Assembly (NCBI GenBank): GCA_016870115.1
Contig: VGCH01000015.1
Coordinates: forward strand, 1 to 64,000
Reading direction: 5' to 3'
DNA from: Alphaproteobacteria bacterium
GTDB taxonomy: Bacteria > Pseudomonadota > Alphaproteobacteria > Reyranellales > Reyranellaceae
Length of the DNA stretch: 64,000 nucleotides
In this document: positions 44,171 through 53,288 of the stretch, one piece after another
Numbering within the stretch: position 1 is the first letter of the stretch
Layout of the letters: every line of letters begins with the position of its first letter
The notes under the pieces: generated by a model
What the model was told of the DNA's origin: nothing
The model's database searches: none
The model's input: the letters and a program-made list of their open reading frames with translations, nothing else
Program-made: the position numbers and the translations under genes

Positions 44171-45858
44171 CCGCGGCGGCGCCGGCCCGGCCGATGCGCA
44201 TCGGGCTGTCGCGTGACGACCTCGCGATGCGCGCCGGTCTCGTCCTGCTGGCGTTGTGGCTGATTTTGACGCTCGCGTTGCCCCTGTGGAGCCTGCTCGC
44301 GAAGGGGTTCCAGGACCGCGACGGCAACTTTGTCGGCCTTGCCAACTACATCACGTACTTCTCGACGCCGGCACTCGTACAGTCGGCGCTGAACAGCCTC
44401 AAGGTGTCGCTGATCTGCACGGTGATTGTGGTGCCGATCGCCTTCACCTACGCCTATGCGCTCACCCGCGCCGTGCTGCCGGCCCGCTGGCTGTTCCAGG
44501 GCATCGCCCTGATCCCGATCTTCGCGCCGTCGCTCCTGCCCGGTCTGGCGCTGGTCTATCTGTTCGGCAACCAGGGCTTCTTCAAGAAGCTGTTCGGTGG
44601 CGAGATCTACGGCATGGACGGAATCATTGTGGCCCAGGTGTTCTATTGCCTGCCGCATGCCACGATGATCCTGGTCACCGCGCTGCGCACCGCCGATGCC
44701 CGCCTCTACGAGGCTGCGGACGCGCTCGGCGCCACCCGGCTCCGTGTGTTCCTGACGGTCACGCTGCCCGGCGCCAAGTACGGGCTGATCAGCGCCGCGC
44801 TCGTGGTGTTCACGCTGGTCATCACCGATTTCGGCATCGCCAAGGTGATCGGCGGCAATTTCAACGTGCTGGCGACCGACGTCTACAAGCAGGTGATCGG
44901 CCAGCAGAACTTCTCCATGGGCGCGGTCGTCGGCATGGTGCTGCTGGCGCCGGCGGCGCTTGCGTTCGTGGTCGACTATCTGGTGCAGCGCAAGCAGGTG
45001 GCGCTGCTGACGGCACGGGCGGTGCCTCTGGTGCCTCACCCCAGCCGGGGCCGCGACCTCGCTCTGCTCGCCTTCTGTGGGACCGTCGCCTTCGCCATCC
45101 TCGCGATTCTCGGCATGGCGGTGTGGGGCTCGTTGATCAAGTACTGGCCCTACAATCTCTCACTCACTCTCTCGCACTACAATCTCGCCGCCGCCGACGC
45201 CAGCGGCTGGGGGGCCTACTTCAACTCGATCGAGATGGCGCTGGGCGCCGCGATCGTCGGCACCGCAGTCATGTTCGTGGGCGCCTGGCTTGCCGAGAAG
45301 ACGCGCGGCTTCGGCGCCATGCGCGGACTGGTGCAGTTCCTGACGTTCCTGCCGATGGCGGTGCCGGGGCTGGTGCTGGGGCTGGGCTACATCTTCTTCT
45401 TCAACGCGCCCGGCAATCCCCTGAACGTGCTCTATGGCACGATGTCGATCCTGGTGATCAACACCGTGGCGCACTTCTACACGGTGGGGCACCTCACCTC
45501 GACGACGGCGCTGAAGCAGATCGATCCGGAATTCGAGTCCGTGTCCGCCTCGCTCAAGGTGCCGGTATGGCGCACCTTCGGACGCGTGACGGCGCCGATC
45601 TGCCTTCCCGCCATCGTCGATATCGCGATCTACATGTTCGTGAACGCGATGACGACGGTATCGGCGGTGATCTTTCTCTATTCGCCTGAAACCAAGCTCG
45701 CGTCGGTGGCGGCGGTGAATATCGAGGAGAGCGGCGCGACCGCGACGGCCGCCGCGCTCTGCGTCCTCATCGTGCTGACGTCGGCCACGGTGAAGGCCGC
45801 CCACCTCTTGGCGGACCGGTACCTGTTCGATCGCCTTCAGGCCTGGCGGCGACGCTGA
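44167..45858 (+). CDS. phnU2: ABC transporter permease, fused double BPD domain, AEP/iron type
   Basis: A 563-residue inner-membrane permease made of two fused binding-protein-dependent transport domains, about 12 helices in all. Each half has an EAA loop that docks on the ATPase: EAADALGATRLRVFLTVTLP near 180, and the second, more diverged, FESVSASLKVPVWRTFGRVT near 458. The fusion and length match the PhnU2 and FbpB/AfuB-type permeases. The ATG overlaps the ATPase stop as ATGA, so the three transporter genes form one unit. Nothing in it distinguishes phosphonate from iron; context does. Confidence 0.85.
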
Positions 45859-45933
45859 GGCGCCGGCCGCGGCCAAACGCGTCAGCCGAGACATGGGCGC
45901 GGCGCATAATGAATGTCATCAGAGGATCCGAGA

Positions 45934-46824
45934 ATGAGCGAATCATCCGAGTACGTTCCGCCCAAGGTCTGGAGCTGGAACAAGGCAAGCGGCGGCCGCT
46001 TCGCCAACATCAATCGGCCGATCGCGGGTCCGATGCACGACAAGGAACTGCCGGTGGGCCGTCATCCGATGCAGCTCTACTCGCTCGGCACGCCAAACGG
46101 CCAGAAGGTCACCATCATGCTCGAGGAGTTGCTGGCGCTCGGTCACGCCGGCGCGGATTACGATGCCTGGCTGATCAATATCGGCAAGGGGGACCAGTTT
46201 GGCAGCGGATTTGTCGCGGCCAACCCCAACTCCAAGATTCCGGCGCTGGTGGACCGTAGCGGCCCGACGCCGATCCGCGTGTTCGAGTCGGGCGCGATTC
46301 TGGTCCACCTCGCGGAGAAGTTCGGCGCGTTCCTGCCCAAGGAGGTCGCGGCGCGCGCCGAGTGCCTGTCCTGGCTGTTCTGGCAGATGGGCAGTGCGCC
46401 CTATCTCGGCGGCGGTTTCGGCCACTTCTACGCCTATGCCCCGACGAAGATGGAGTACGCCATCGACCGGTTCGCCATGGAAACCAAGCGGCAGCTTGAT
46501 GTCCTCGATCGCAGGCTGGCGGAAAGCCACTATCTCGCCGGCGCCGACTACACGATCGCCGACATCGCGGTGTGGCCTTGGTACGGCGGGCTCGCCAAGG
46601 GCTTGCTCTATGGAGCGGGCGAGTTCCTGTCGGTGAAGGACTACGCAAATGTGCAGCGTTGGGCCGATGCCATCAACGCGCGACCGGCCGTGAAACGCGG
46701 ACGGATCGTCAATCGTGTTCAGGGCGATCCGGCGCAGCAGCTACACGAGCGTCACGACGCAAGCGACTTCGATTTGCGGACCCAGGACAAACTCGCGGCC
46801 GGCGGCGCGCCGGCGGCGGATTGA
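45934..46824 (+). CDS. yghU: Glutathione S-transferase / disulfide-bond oxidoreductase, YghU type
   Basis: A 296-residue cytoplasmic thioredoxin-fold protein with strong similarity to E. coli YghU along its length. The YghU-specific N-terminal extension VPPKVWSWNKASGGRFANIN leads into the GST domain (LYSLGTPNGQKVTIMLEELL, about 50-69), then NPNSKIPAL and VFESGAILVHLAEKFG for glutathione contacts. The C-terminal NRVQGDPAQQLHERHDASDF is also YghU-like. These proteins bind two glutathione molecules and reduce disulfides and organic hydroperoxides. It lies 75 bases after the transporter and may have its own promoter. The start at 45934 has GAGGATCC-type spacing upstream but no strong Shine-Dalgarno. 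Confidence 0.9.
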   Translation: MSESSEYVPPKVWSWNKASGGRFANINRPIAGPMHDKELPVGRHPMQLYSLGTPNGQKVTIMLEELLALGHAGADYDAWLINIGKGDQFGSGFVAANPNSKIPALVDRSGPTPIRVFESGAILVHLAEKFGAFLPKEVAARAECLSWLFWQMGSAPYLGGGFGHFYAYAPTKMEYAIDRFAMETKRQLDVLDRRLAESHYLAGADYTIADIAVWPWYGGLAKGLLYGAGEFLSVKDYANVQRWADAINARPAVKRGRIVNRVQGDPAQQLHERHDASDFDLRTQDKLAAGGAPAAD

Positions 46825-46865
46825 GCCGGTCAAGGCCGGCGCGAAAACCGGAGCGCGGGCGGAAC

Positions 46866-47840
46866 ATGCGGGTCGTCCAGGCCGCAACGCTCAGCTCGAT
46901 CGCGGACTACGCGGTGCGTGACGTTGCGCAGCCTCGGCCCGGCGACGGCGAGGTGGTGATCAAGGTCGCGGCGTGCGGGGTCGGCTATGTCGATGCGCTG
47001 GTGGCACTGGGCCGCTACCAGGTGAAACCCGCGCTGCCGCACACCCCGGGCCAGGAGGCCGCGGGCTGGGTCGAGGCGGTGGGGCCCGGCGTCGGCGGCC
47101 TGGCTGTTGGCGATCGGGTGATGGCCAGTGTGCGGGGTGGCTTTGCCGAGTACGCCGTCGCGCCGGCCACGATGACGTTCCGCATCCCGGCGACCATGAG
47201 CTTTGCCCAGGCCGCCGGATTCAGGGTCAACTATCTCACCGCCTTGCACGGGCTGCGCGATCGCGGCGGTGCGACGGCCGGCACCCGCCTGCTGGTCTTG
47301 GGCGCCGCCGGCGGCGTCGGCACGGCCGCCATCCAGGTCGGCCGGATCCTTGGGGCCGAGGTCATCGCCGCGGCGTCGACCGACGACAAGCGCGACTTTG
47401 CCCGAGCGCAGGGCGCCCACCGCGTTCTCGACACGACGCCGGATGGGTGGCGCGACCGGTTGAAGGCGGCCTGCGGCGGTGGTGGCCCGGACATCGTCTT
47501 CGATCCGGTTTGCGGGCTGCTGTTCGAACTCGCCTTCCGGTCGCTCGCCTGGGGTGGCCGGCATCTCGTCGTGGGCTTTGTCGGCGGGCCCATTCCGGCC
47601 CTGAAGGCCAGTCTCAGTCTGATGAAGGGGGCGGCGCTGATCGGGGTCGATGTGCGCCAGTTCCTGTTGTTCGAGGCCGATCGGGCTGCTGCACACCTTA
47701 CCGAGCTGCTGACGTGGGTCGCCGAGGGCCGGCTGGCCCCACCGGTGGGTCGTCGATTCGCGTTCGAGGAGTTCGCGCCTGCCCTCGAGTTCGCGCTGAC
47801 GGGGCAGGGGCTCGGCAAGACAGTGCTTGAGGTTGCGTGA
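46866..47840 (+). CDS. NADPH:quinone oxidoreductase-like, zinc-free MDR family
   Basis: A 324-residue medium-chain dehydrogenase/reductase without the structural or catalytic zinc residues, typical of quinone oxidoreductases. GroES-like N-terminal domain: CGVGYVDALVALGRYQVKP, HTPGQEAAGWVEAVG. The NADPH Rossmann motif is LVLGAAGGVGTAAIQVG (about 139-155). The start at 46866 is chosen because the fold begins there; the longer frame overlaps the GST gene. It reduces quinones or enones. The next gene starts 4 bases after the stop. Confidence 0.85.
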   Translation: MRVVQAATLSSIADYAVRDVAQPRPGDGEVVIKVAACGVGYVDALVALGRYQVKPALPHTPGQEAAGWVEAVGPGVGGLAVGDRVMASVRGGFAEYAVAPATMTFRIPATMSFAQAAGFRVNYLTALHGLRDRGGATAGTRLLVLGAAGGVGTAAIQVGRILGAEVIAAASTDDKRDFARAQGAHRVLDTTPDGWRDRLKAACGGGGPDIVFDPVCGLLFELAFRSLAWGGRHLVVGFVGGPIPALKASLSLMKGAALIGVDVRQFLLFEADRAAAHLTELLTWVAEGRLAPPVGRRFAFEEFAPALEFALTGQGLGKTVLEVA

Positions 47841-47844
47841 CGGC

Positions 47845-48990
47845 ATGAAGGTCGATGTTGCGATTCTCGGCGGTGGCGCCGTTGGTTCAGCCATCGCCTG
47901 GTTCCTGCGCCGCGAAGGCTTTGTGGGCTCCGTGGTCGTCGTCGAACGCGACCCAACCTACGCGCGGGCGTCGTCGGCCCTGTCGGCGAGTTCGATCCGC
48001 CAGCAATTCTCCACGCCGCTCAACATTCATCTCAGCCGGTTCGGAATCGGGTTCTTGCGGAAGGCCGCCGCGCTCCTGGGGACCGATCTGGCGCTGCGCG
48101 AGCCCGGCTATCTGTTTCTCGCCAGCGCGGCGGGCGAGACCGTGCTGCGCGCGAGCCACGCCGTGCAGCGCGCAGAGGACTGCGCGGTAGCCTTGCTCGA
48201 CCCCACCGCGCTGCGGGCGCGCTTTCCCTGGCTGTCGACGGACGGCGTGGCGCTTGCTTCGCTGGGAACGGCCAACGAAGGCTGGTTCGACGGGCCGGGC
48301 CTGCTTCAGGCGCTGCGACGCGGCGCGCGCGGCCTCGGCGCCGAGTATCTCGCCGACGAGGTCGTCGCACTCTCGTCCGATGCGCGGCGGATTGACCTCG
48401 CCTCAGGCGCCGAGCTTGTCGCTGCCAAGACGGTCATCGCGTGCGGCGGTTGGTCGGGCGCGGTGTCGGCCCTGGCCGGCATCTCCCTGCCTGTGGAGCC
48501 ACGGCGGCGCACGGTGTTCGTGGTCGACGCCCGCGGCGCACCGCGCGACATGCCGCTCACCATCGACACGACCGGTGTCTGGGTACGGCCCGAGGGCCGC
48601 TTCTGGCTGGCCGGAACGTCGCCCGACGAGACCGACGACCCGCGAGAGCCGCCGCTGGAACCGCGTCATCAGGAATGGGACGACACCGTGTGGCCCGTGA
48701 TCGCCGCGCGCGTGCCGGCGTTCGAAGCCGCCAAGGTCGTGAACAGCTGGGCGGGTTACTACGACTACAACACCTTCGATCAGAACGGCATCGTGGGCCC
48801 GCATCCGGAGCTCCCTAATCTCCTCTTCGCGACCGGCTTCAGCGGCCATGGCATCCAGCAATCGCCGGCCGTGGGCCGCGCGGTGGCCGAGTGGCTGGTC
48901 CATGGCCGCTACCGCAGCCTCGACCTCGCGGCCTTCGGCTACGACCGCATCCCCGCCGGCCGGCCTGTTCGGGAATTGGCCGTCGTGTAA
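47845..48990 (+). CDS. FAD-dependent amine/amino-acid oxidase, DAO family (FOXRED1-like)
   Basis: A 381-residue DAO-fold flavoprotein. The FAD motif is VAILGGGAVGSAIAWFL (about 4-20). The following SALSASSIRQQFSTPLN is a hallmark of the FOXRED1-like branch, and ATGFSGHGIQQSPAVGRAVAE near the C-terminus is the usual FAD-closing segment (abridged). The family oxidises secondary or primary amines of small amino acids, giving a keto or aldehyde product and ammonia or amine. It overlaps nothing but starts 4 bases after the quinone reductase and is followed, 29 bases on, by an aminotransferase and a ureohydrolase. The substrate could be an N-substituted amino acid. Confidence 0.83.
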   Translation: MKVDVAILGGGAVGSAIAWFLRREGFVGSVVVVERDPTYARASSALSASSIRQQFSTPLNIHLSRFGIGFLRKAAALLGTDLALREPGYLFLASAAGETVLRASHAVQRAEDCAVALLDPTALRARFPWLSTDGVALASLGTANEGWFDGPGLLQALRRGARGLGAEYLADEVVALSSDARRIDLASGAELVAAKTVIACGGWSGAVSALAGISLPVEPRRRTVFVVDARGAPRDMPLTIDTTGVWVRPEGRFWLAGTSPDETDDPREPPLEPRHQEWDDTVWPVIAARVPAFEAAKVVNSWAGYYDYNTFDQNGIVGPHPELPNLLFATGFSGHGIQQSPAVGRAVAEWLVHGRYRSLDLAAFGYDRIPAGRPVRELAVV

Positions 48991-49019
48991 TAGTCGTGGC
49001 ATCGACCGCGAGGACACCG

Positions 49020-50357
49020 ATGCCCGATACCGCCCTGGTGAACAGCGACCTGCGCTCCGCCCTCGACGAGGCGCGTCAGGCCTACACGGCGCGCAATCCC
49101 AAGAGCCTTCTCAGCCAGGAGGATGCCGCGCGGTCGATGCCGGGCGGCAATACCCGCACGGTGCTGCATGCCGCGCCGTTCCCGCTCACCATCGTGCGCG
49201 GCGAGGGCTGCAGACTCTGGGACGCCGATGGGCACGAGTACATCGACGTGTTGGGTGAGTACACCGCCGGCATCTACGGCCACTCGCATCCTGCCATCCG
49301 CCGCGCCATCGACCGCGCGCTCGACGACGGCTGGAACTTTGGCGGGCGCAATGTCAACGAGGCGCGGCTCGCGCGCCTGATCGCGGACCGTATCCCGTCG
49401 ATCGACCTTGTGCGCTTCACCAACTCGGGCACCGAGGCGAACGTGATGGCGCTCGCCGGCGCGCGCGTCTGGGCGGAGCGCGGCGGGCGGGCCGAGGCGC
49501 GCAAGCTGATGGTGTTCAACGGTGGCTATCACGGCGGCGTGCTCTATTTCGTGAGCGGCGGCAGCCCCGTGAACATGCCCTACGAGTACATCGTGGCGCC
49601 CTACAACGACATCGAGGGCGCGCGCGCCTTGCTCGCGCGACATGCCGACGAGCTCTTCGCCGTGCTGGTCGAGCCGATGCAGGGCTCGATGGGCTGCCTG
49701 CCGGGCGACCCCGCCTTCCTCGCCATGCTGCGCGAGGAGACAAAGCGGCGCGGCATTGTGCTGATTTTCGACGAGGTGATGACCTCACGGCTGGCGCCTG
49801 GCGGCCTGCAGGAGAAGTACGGCATCGTCCCGGACATGACGACGCTTGGTAAGTACATCGGCGGCGGCATGTCCTTCGGCGCGTTCGGCGGACGACAGGA
49901 AATCATGGCGCTGTTCGATCCGACTCGGGCCGACGCGCTGCCGCACGCCGGTACCTTCAACAACAACCCGCTTACCATGGCGGCTGGCGCCGTAGGCTAT
50001 GGTGAGATCTACACGCCGGCCGCGGCCCACGCGCTGAACGAGCGCGGCGAGAAGCTGCGTGCCCGTCTCAATGCCGCTTGCGAGAAGGCGGGTGTCGCCT
50101 TCCGCTTCTCCGGCATCGGTTCGATGATGACAGCGCACGCTACGACGCGACCGATCCGCAGCGCGGCGGATGTCGCGAGCGGCAACGCCGACGCCAAGGA
50201 GCTTTTCTGGCTGGACATGACGGCAGCCGGCGTCTGGATCGCGCGGCGCGGTTTCGTGGCGCTGAGTCTTGCGCTGCGCGACGCCGATGTCGACCGCTTC
50301 GCCAGCGCCGTCGAGGAGTTCGTGATCAGCCGCCGCGAGCTTCTGCGCCCGGCATGA
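49020..50357 (+). CDS. Class III aminotransferase, glutamate-1-semialdehyde aminomutase-like
   Basis: A 445-residue PLP enzyme. PGGNTRTVLHAAPFP near 40 and VNEARLARLIADRIP are typical of GSA-aminomutase-like catabolic aminotransferases. FTNSGTEANVMAL (about 138) binds phosphate, LIFDEVMTSR (about 245) carries the PLP-contacting Asp and TLGKYIGGGMSFGAFGG (about 277) holds the Schiff-base lysine. The true haem-pathway HemL is more compact and lacks the neighbours seen here. The start is the ATG at 49020. Its stop overlaps the ureohydrolase start as ATGA, so the pair probably works on the same nitrogen compound. Confidence 0.85.
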   Translation: MPDTALVNSDLRSALDEARQAYTARNPKSLLSQEDAARSMPGGNTRTVLHAAPFPLTIVRGEGCRLWDADGHEYIDVLGEYTAGIYGHSHPAIRRAIDRALDDGWNFGGRNVNEARLARLIADRIPSIDLVRFTNSGTEANVMALAGARVWAERGGRAEARKLMVFNGGYHGGVLYFVSGGSPVNMPYEYIVAPYNDIEGARALLARHADELFAVLVEPMQGSMGCLPGDPAFLAMLREETKRRGIVLIFDEVMTSRLAPGGLQEKYGIVPDMTTLGKYIGGGMSFGAFGGRQEIMALFDPTRADALPHAGTFNNNPLTMAAGAVGYGEIYTPAAAHALNERGEKLRARLNAACEKAGVAFRFSGIGSMMTAHATTRPIRSAADVASGNADAKELFWLDMTAAGVWIARRGFVALSLALRDADVDRFASAVEEFVISRRELLRPA

Positions 50358-51319
50358 CGGAGCCGTTCCCCCAGCCGGTCGCGGGGACCGTCGTCCCTCG
50401 CTTCGGCGATATCGCGACCTTCATGCGGTTACCGGTCGAGCGCGACCCGGCGCGGGTCGAGATCGCGCTGGCCGGGGTACCGTGGGACGGCGGCACGACC
50501 AACCGTCCCGGCGCCCGCCACGGCCCGCGCCAGATGCGCGATATGTCCACGCTGATGCGACGGGTGCACCACGTCACGGGGGTGGCGCCCTATGAGCTCG
50601 CGCGCTGCGGCGATGTGGGCGACGCGCCGGTGAATCCCGCGAGCGTCGACGATTCTCTCGCTCGCATTGAGGCGTGGTACGCCAAGCTCCACACCGCCGG
50701 GGCGCTGCCGCTATCGGCCGGCGGCGATCATCTGGTGACGCTGCCGATTTTCCGCGCGATCGCCCGCGGGCGGCCGCTCGGCATGGTGCACTTCGACGCC
50801 CACACCGACACCTGGGACACATACTTCGGCGGCTTCAAGTACACCCACGGCACGCCGTTCCGTCGCGCGATCGAAGAGGGGCTGCTCGATCCGAAGCGCA
50901 CGGTGCAGATCGGGATTCGGGGCTCGCTCTACAAGCGCGACGACATGGAGTGGGGGCTGGCCCAGGGGATCCGCGTCATCTCCATCGAGGAGTACTTCGA
51001 TCTCGGCATTGAGCGCACGATCGCCGAGGCGCGTCGGGTCGTGGGCACGGGGCCGACCTATGTCAGCTTCGATGTCGACGGGCTCGATCCCGCCTTCGCG
51101 CCCGGGACGGGCACCCCCGAGGTCGGCGGCTACACCCCGCACGAAGCGCAGCGCATGTTGCGCGGGCTGCGCGACCTCGATCTCGTCGGCGGCGATGTTG
51201 TCGAAGTGTCGCCGCCGTTCGACCAAAGCGGCAATACGGCACTGGTCGGGGTCACGATGATGTGGGACATCCTCTGTCTGCTGGCCGAGACGGTGGCCCG
51301 ACGCAAAGGCCGAATCTGA
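50354..51319 (+). CDS. Agmatinase/arginase-family ureohydrolase
   Basis: A 321-residue Mn2+-dependent ureohydrolase that removes urea from a guanidino compound. All six metal ligands are visible: His126 (GGDHL), Asp148, His150 and Asp152 (FDAHTDT), and Asp240 and Asp242 (SFDVDGLDP). The family includes agmatinase, guanidinobutyrase and guanidinopropionase, which the sequence alone does not separate. Translationally coupled to the upstream aminotransferase by a 4-base overlap. This suggests a pathway in which guanidine removal and transamination are consecutive, for example from an omega-guanidino acid. Confidence 0.88.
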   Translation: MTEPFPQPVAGTVVPRFGDIATFMRLPVERDPARVEIALAGVPWDGGTTNRPGARHGPRQMRDMSTLMRRVHHVTGVAPYELARCGDVGDAPVNPASVDDSLARIEAWYAKLHTAGALPLSAGGDHLVTLPIFRAIARGRPLGMVHFDAHTDTWDTYFGGFKYTHGTPFRRAIEEGLLDPKRTVQIGIRGSLYKRDDMEWGLAQGIRVISIEEYFDLGIERTIAEARRVVGTGPTYVSFDVDGLDPAFAPGTGTPEVGGYTPHEAQRMLRGLRDLDLVGGDVVEVSPPFDQSGNTALVGVTMMWDILCLLAETVARRKGRI

Positions 51320-51333
51320 CAGGGGAGAGGACG

Positions 51334-52728
51334 ATGGCGGGAACCCGAGACGGTGCCGTGGCGCGCGCCGAGACGTACTTCGATGACGGCACGTTCCTCG
51401 CCGAGCTGCAGCGTCGGGTAGCGATCCCGACGACCAGCCAGGAAACCGACGCGATGCCCGCCCTGCAGCAGTACGTCTCGGGCGAGATGACCGAGTCGCT
51501 GCAGGCGCTGGGCTACGAGTGCGAGGTCCTGCCCAACCCGCGGCCGCAATACGGGCCGTTCCTGATCGCCCGCCGCATTGAGAGCGCCGACAAGCCCACT
51601 GTGCTCACCTACGGTCATGGCGACGTGATCCGCGGCCAGGACGATCAATGGCGCGCCGGTCTGTCGCCTTGGAAGATCGTGGTCGAGGGCGATCGCATCT
51701 ACGGGCGTGGCACGGCCGACAACAAGGGCCAGCACACCATCAATGTCGCCGCACTTGCCTGCGTCCTGCGCGAACGCGGCGCGCTCGGCTTCAACTCGAC
51801 GGTGTTGATCGAAACCGGCGAGGAGACCGGGTCGCCCGGCCTCGCGGAGTTCTGCGCGGCCAACCGCGACAAGCTGCGGGCCGACGCACTGATCGGCTCC
51901 GACGGCCCCCGTCTGGACCATCGCCGGCCGACCGTGTTCGGCGGCACGCGCGGTACAATGAACTTCACCCTGAAGCTCGTCTGCCGCGAAGGTGGCCACC
52001 ATTCGGGCAATTGGGGCGGGCTGCTGGTCAATCCCGGCATCGTTATGGCCCATGCGCTTTCCTGCATTTCGGACTCACGCGGGCAGATCAAGGTGCCCGA
52101 GTGGCGGCCCAAGACACTCACCAACTCGGTGCGCGCGGCCCTGGCCGACGCCCATATCGATGCGGGCGAGGACGCGCCCGCGATCGATCCCGAGTGGGGC
52201 GAGGCGAGCCTGACCCCGGTCGAGCGGGTCTTCGGTTGGAACAGTTTCGAGGTGCTGGCCTTTAAGACAGGCAATCCCGATCGGCCGGTGAATGCCATCC
52301 CGCCCTTTGCCATCGCCTACTGCCAACTGCGTTTTGTTGTCGGTACCGACCCGCATGACATCGTCCCGGCCCTGCGCCGCCATCTCGCGGCCCACGGCTT
52401 CGGCCAGATCGAGGTGACGCCCTCGCGCGAAGTCATCATGAATGCAACGCGGCTCGACCCTGAGAACCCGTGGTCGAAGTTCGCCGCCCGGTCGATCGAA
52501 CGCACGTCCGGACAGCGCCCCAACATGCTGCCCAACCTCGGCGGCTCGCTGCCCAACGAGGTCTTCACCGACATTCTGGGCATGCCGACTGTCTGGGTCC
52601 CGCACTCCTACGGCGCCTGTTCCCAGCATGCGCCCAACGAGCACCTGCTCGGCTCCGTCGCGCGCGAAGGACTGCGCATGATGACCGGTCTGTTCTGGGA
52701 CCTTGGCGAGCAGGGTCGCCCGACCTGA
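51334..52728 (+). CDS. M20-family metallopeptidase / amidohydrolase
   Basis: A 464-residue zinc hydrolase of the ArgE/DapE/carboxypeptidase G2 type. Metal and catalytic motifs: TYGHGDV (His and Asp, about 89-95), YGRGTADNKGQH (bridging Asp near 128), ETGEETGS (catalytic and metal Glu near 163) and the last histidine in SQHAPNEH. An interrupted lid domain with GGHHSGNWGG lies between the halves. It probably cleaves a dipeptide or N-acyl amino acid. Shine-Dalgarno GGGGAGAGG precedes the ATG at 51334. It follows the ureohydrolase by 14 bases and precedes the sigma gene by 5, though the latter may be a separate functional unit. Confidence 0.85.
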   Translation: MAGTRDGAVARAETYFDDGTFLAELQRRVAIPTTSQETDAMPALQQYVSGEMTESLQALGYECEVLPNPRPQYGPFLIARRIESADKPTVLTYGHGDVIRGQDDQWRAGLSPWKIVVEGDRIYGRGTADNKGQHTINVAALACVLRERGALGFNSTVLIETGEETGSPGLAEFCAANRDKLRADALIGSDGPRLDHRRPTVFGGTRGTMNFTLKLVCREGGHHSGNWGGLLVNPGIVMAHALSCISDSRGQIKVPEWRPKTLTNSVRAALADAHIDAGEDAPAIDPEWGEASLTPVERVFGWNSFEVLAFKTGNPDRPVNAIPPFAIAYCQLRFVVGTDPHDIVPALRRHLAAHGFGQIEVTPSREVIMNATRLDPENPWSKFAARSIERTSGQRPNMLPNLGGSLPNEVFTDILGMPTVWVPHSYGACSQHAPNEHLLGSVAREGLRMMTGLFWDLGEQGRPT

Positions 52729-52733
52729 GCGCC

Positions 52734-53288
52734 ATGGACGCCGCCGCTGCTGCCGATTGTCTGGAGGCGATCGCCCGGCACCAGGACCGCGCGGCGTTCC
52801 AGCGCCTGTTTGCGTACTTCGCGCCGCGCGTGAAGGGCTTTGTCATGCGCGGCGGCGCCGACGCCGACACCGCGCAGGAGGTGGCGCAAGAAACCCTGAT
52901 CCTCGTATGGAGAAAGGCCGCGAGTTTCGACCGATCGCGGGCCTCGGCGGCGACCTGGATCTTCACAATCGCCCGCAACAAGCGCATCGATCTCCTCCGT
53001 CGGGGCAACAAGCCGGCCATCGACCCCGAGGATTGGCTGGCCGCCTATGCCTCCGATTCCGGTGAAATCGGCAAATCCATTGACGCGGAACAGACGTACA
53101 ATCGCGTGAAGGAGTTGCTCGGCGACCTCTCCGCGGACCAGATGACCGTGATTCGTAAGGCATTTTTCGAAGACAAGACCCATTCCGAAGTGGCGGCCGA
53201 CCTCGGTCTGCCGCTGGGCACCGTGAAGTCGCGCATTCGACTGGCTTTGCAGCGGCTGCGGGTCGGCCTCGACGGAGATGCGACATGA
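52734..53288 (+). CDS. ECF RNA polymerase sigma factor (ECF11/RpoE-ChrR type)
   Basis: A 184-residue extracytoplasmic-function sigma factor. Region 2 runs from RLFAYFAPRVKGFVMRGG to DTAQEVAQETLILVWRKAA and WIFTIARNKRIDLLRR (-10 recognition; about 20-88). Region 4 is MTVIRKAFFEDKTHSEVAADL and GLPLGTVKSRIRLALQRLR (-35 recognition, about 130-175; quoted in parts). The 4-base overlap with a ChrR-like gene identifies the ECF11 group, which in Rhodobacter responds to singlet oxygen and organic peroxides. The ATG at 52734 lies 5 bases after the M20 stop. I do not see an ECF11-type promoter immediately upstream. Confidence 0.88.
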   Translation: MDAAAAADCLEAIARHQDRAAFQRLFAYFAPRVKGFVMRGGADADTAQEVAQETLILVWRKAASFDRSRASAATWIFTIARNKRIDLLRRGNKPAIDPEDWLAAYASDSGEIGKSIDAEQTYNRVKELLGDLSADQMTVIRKAFFEDKTHSEVAADLGLPLGTVKSRIRLALQRLRVGLDGDAT

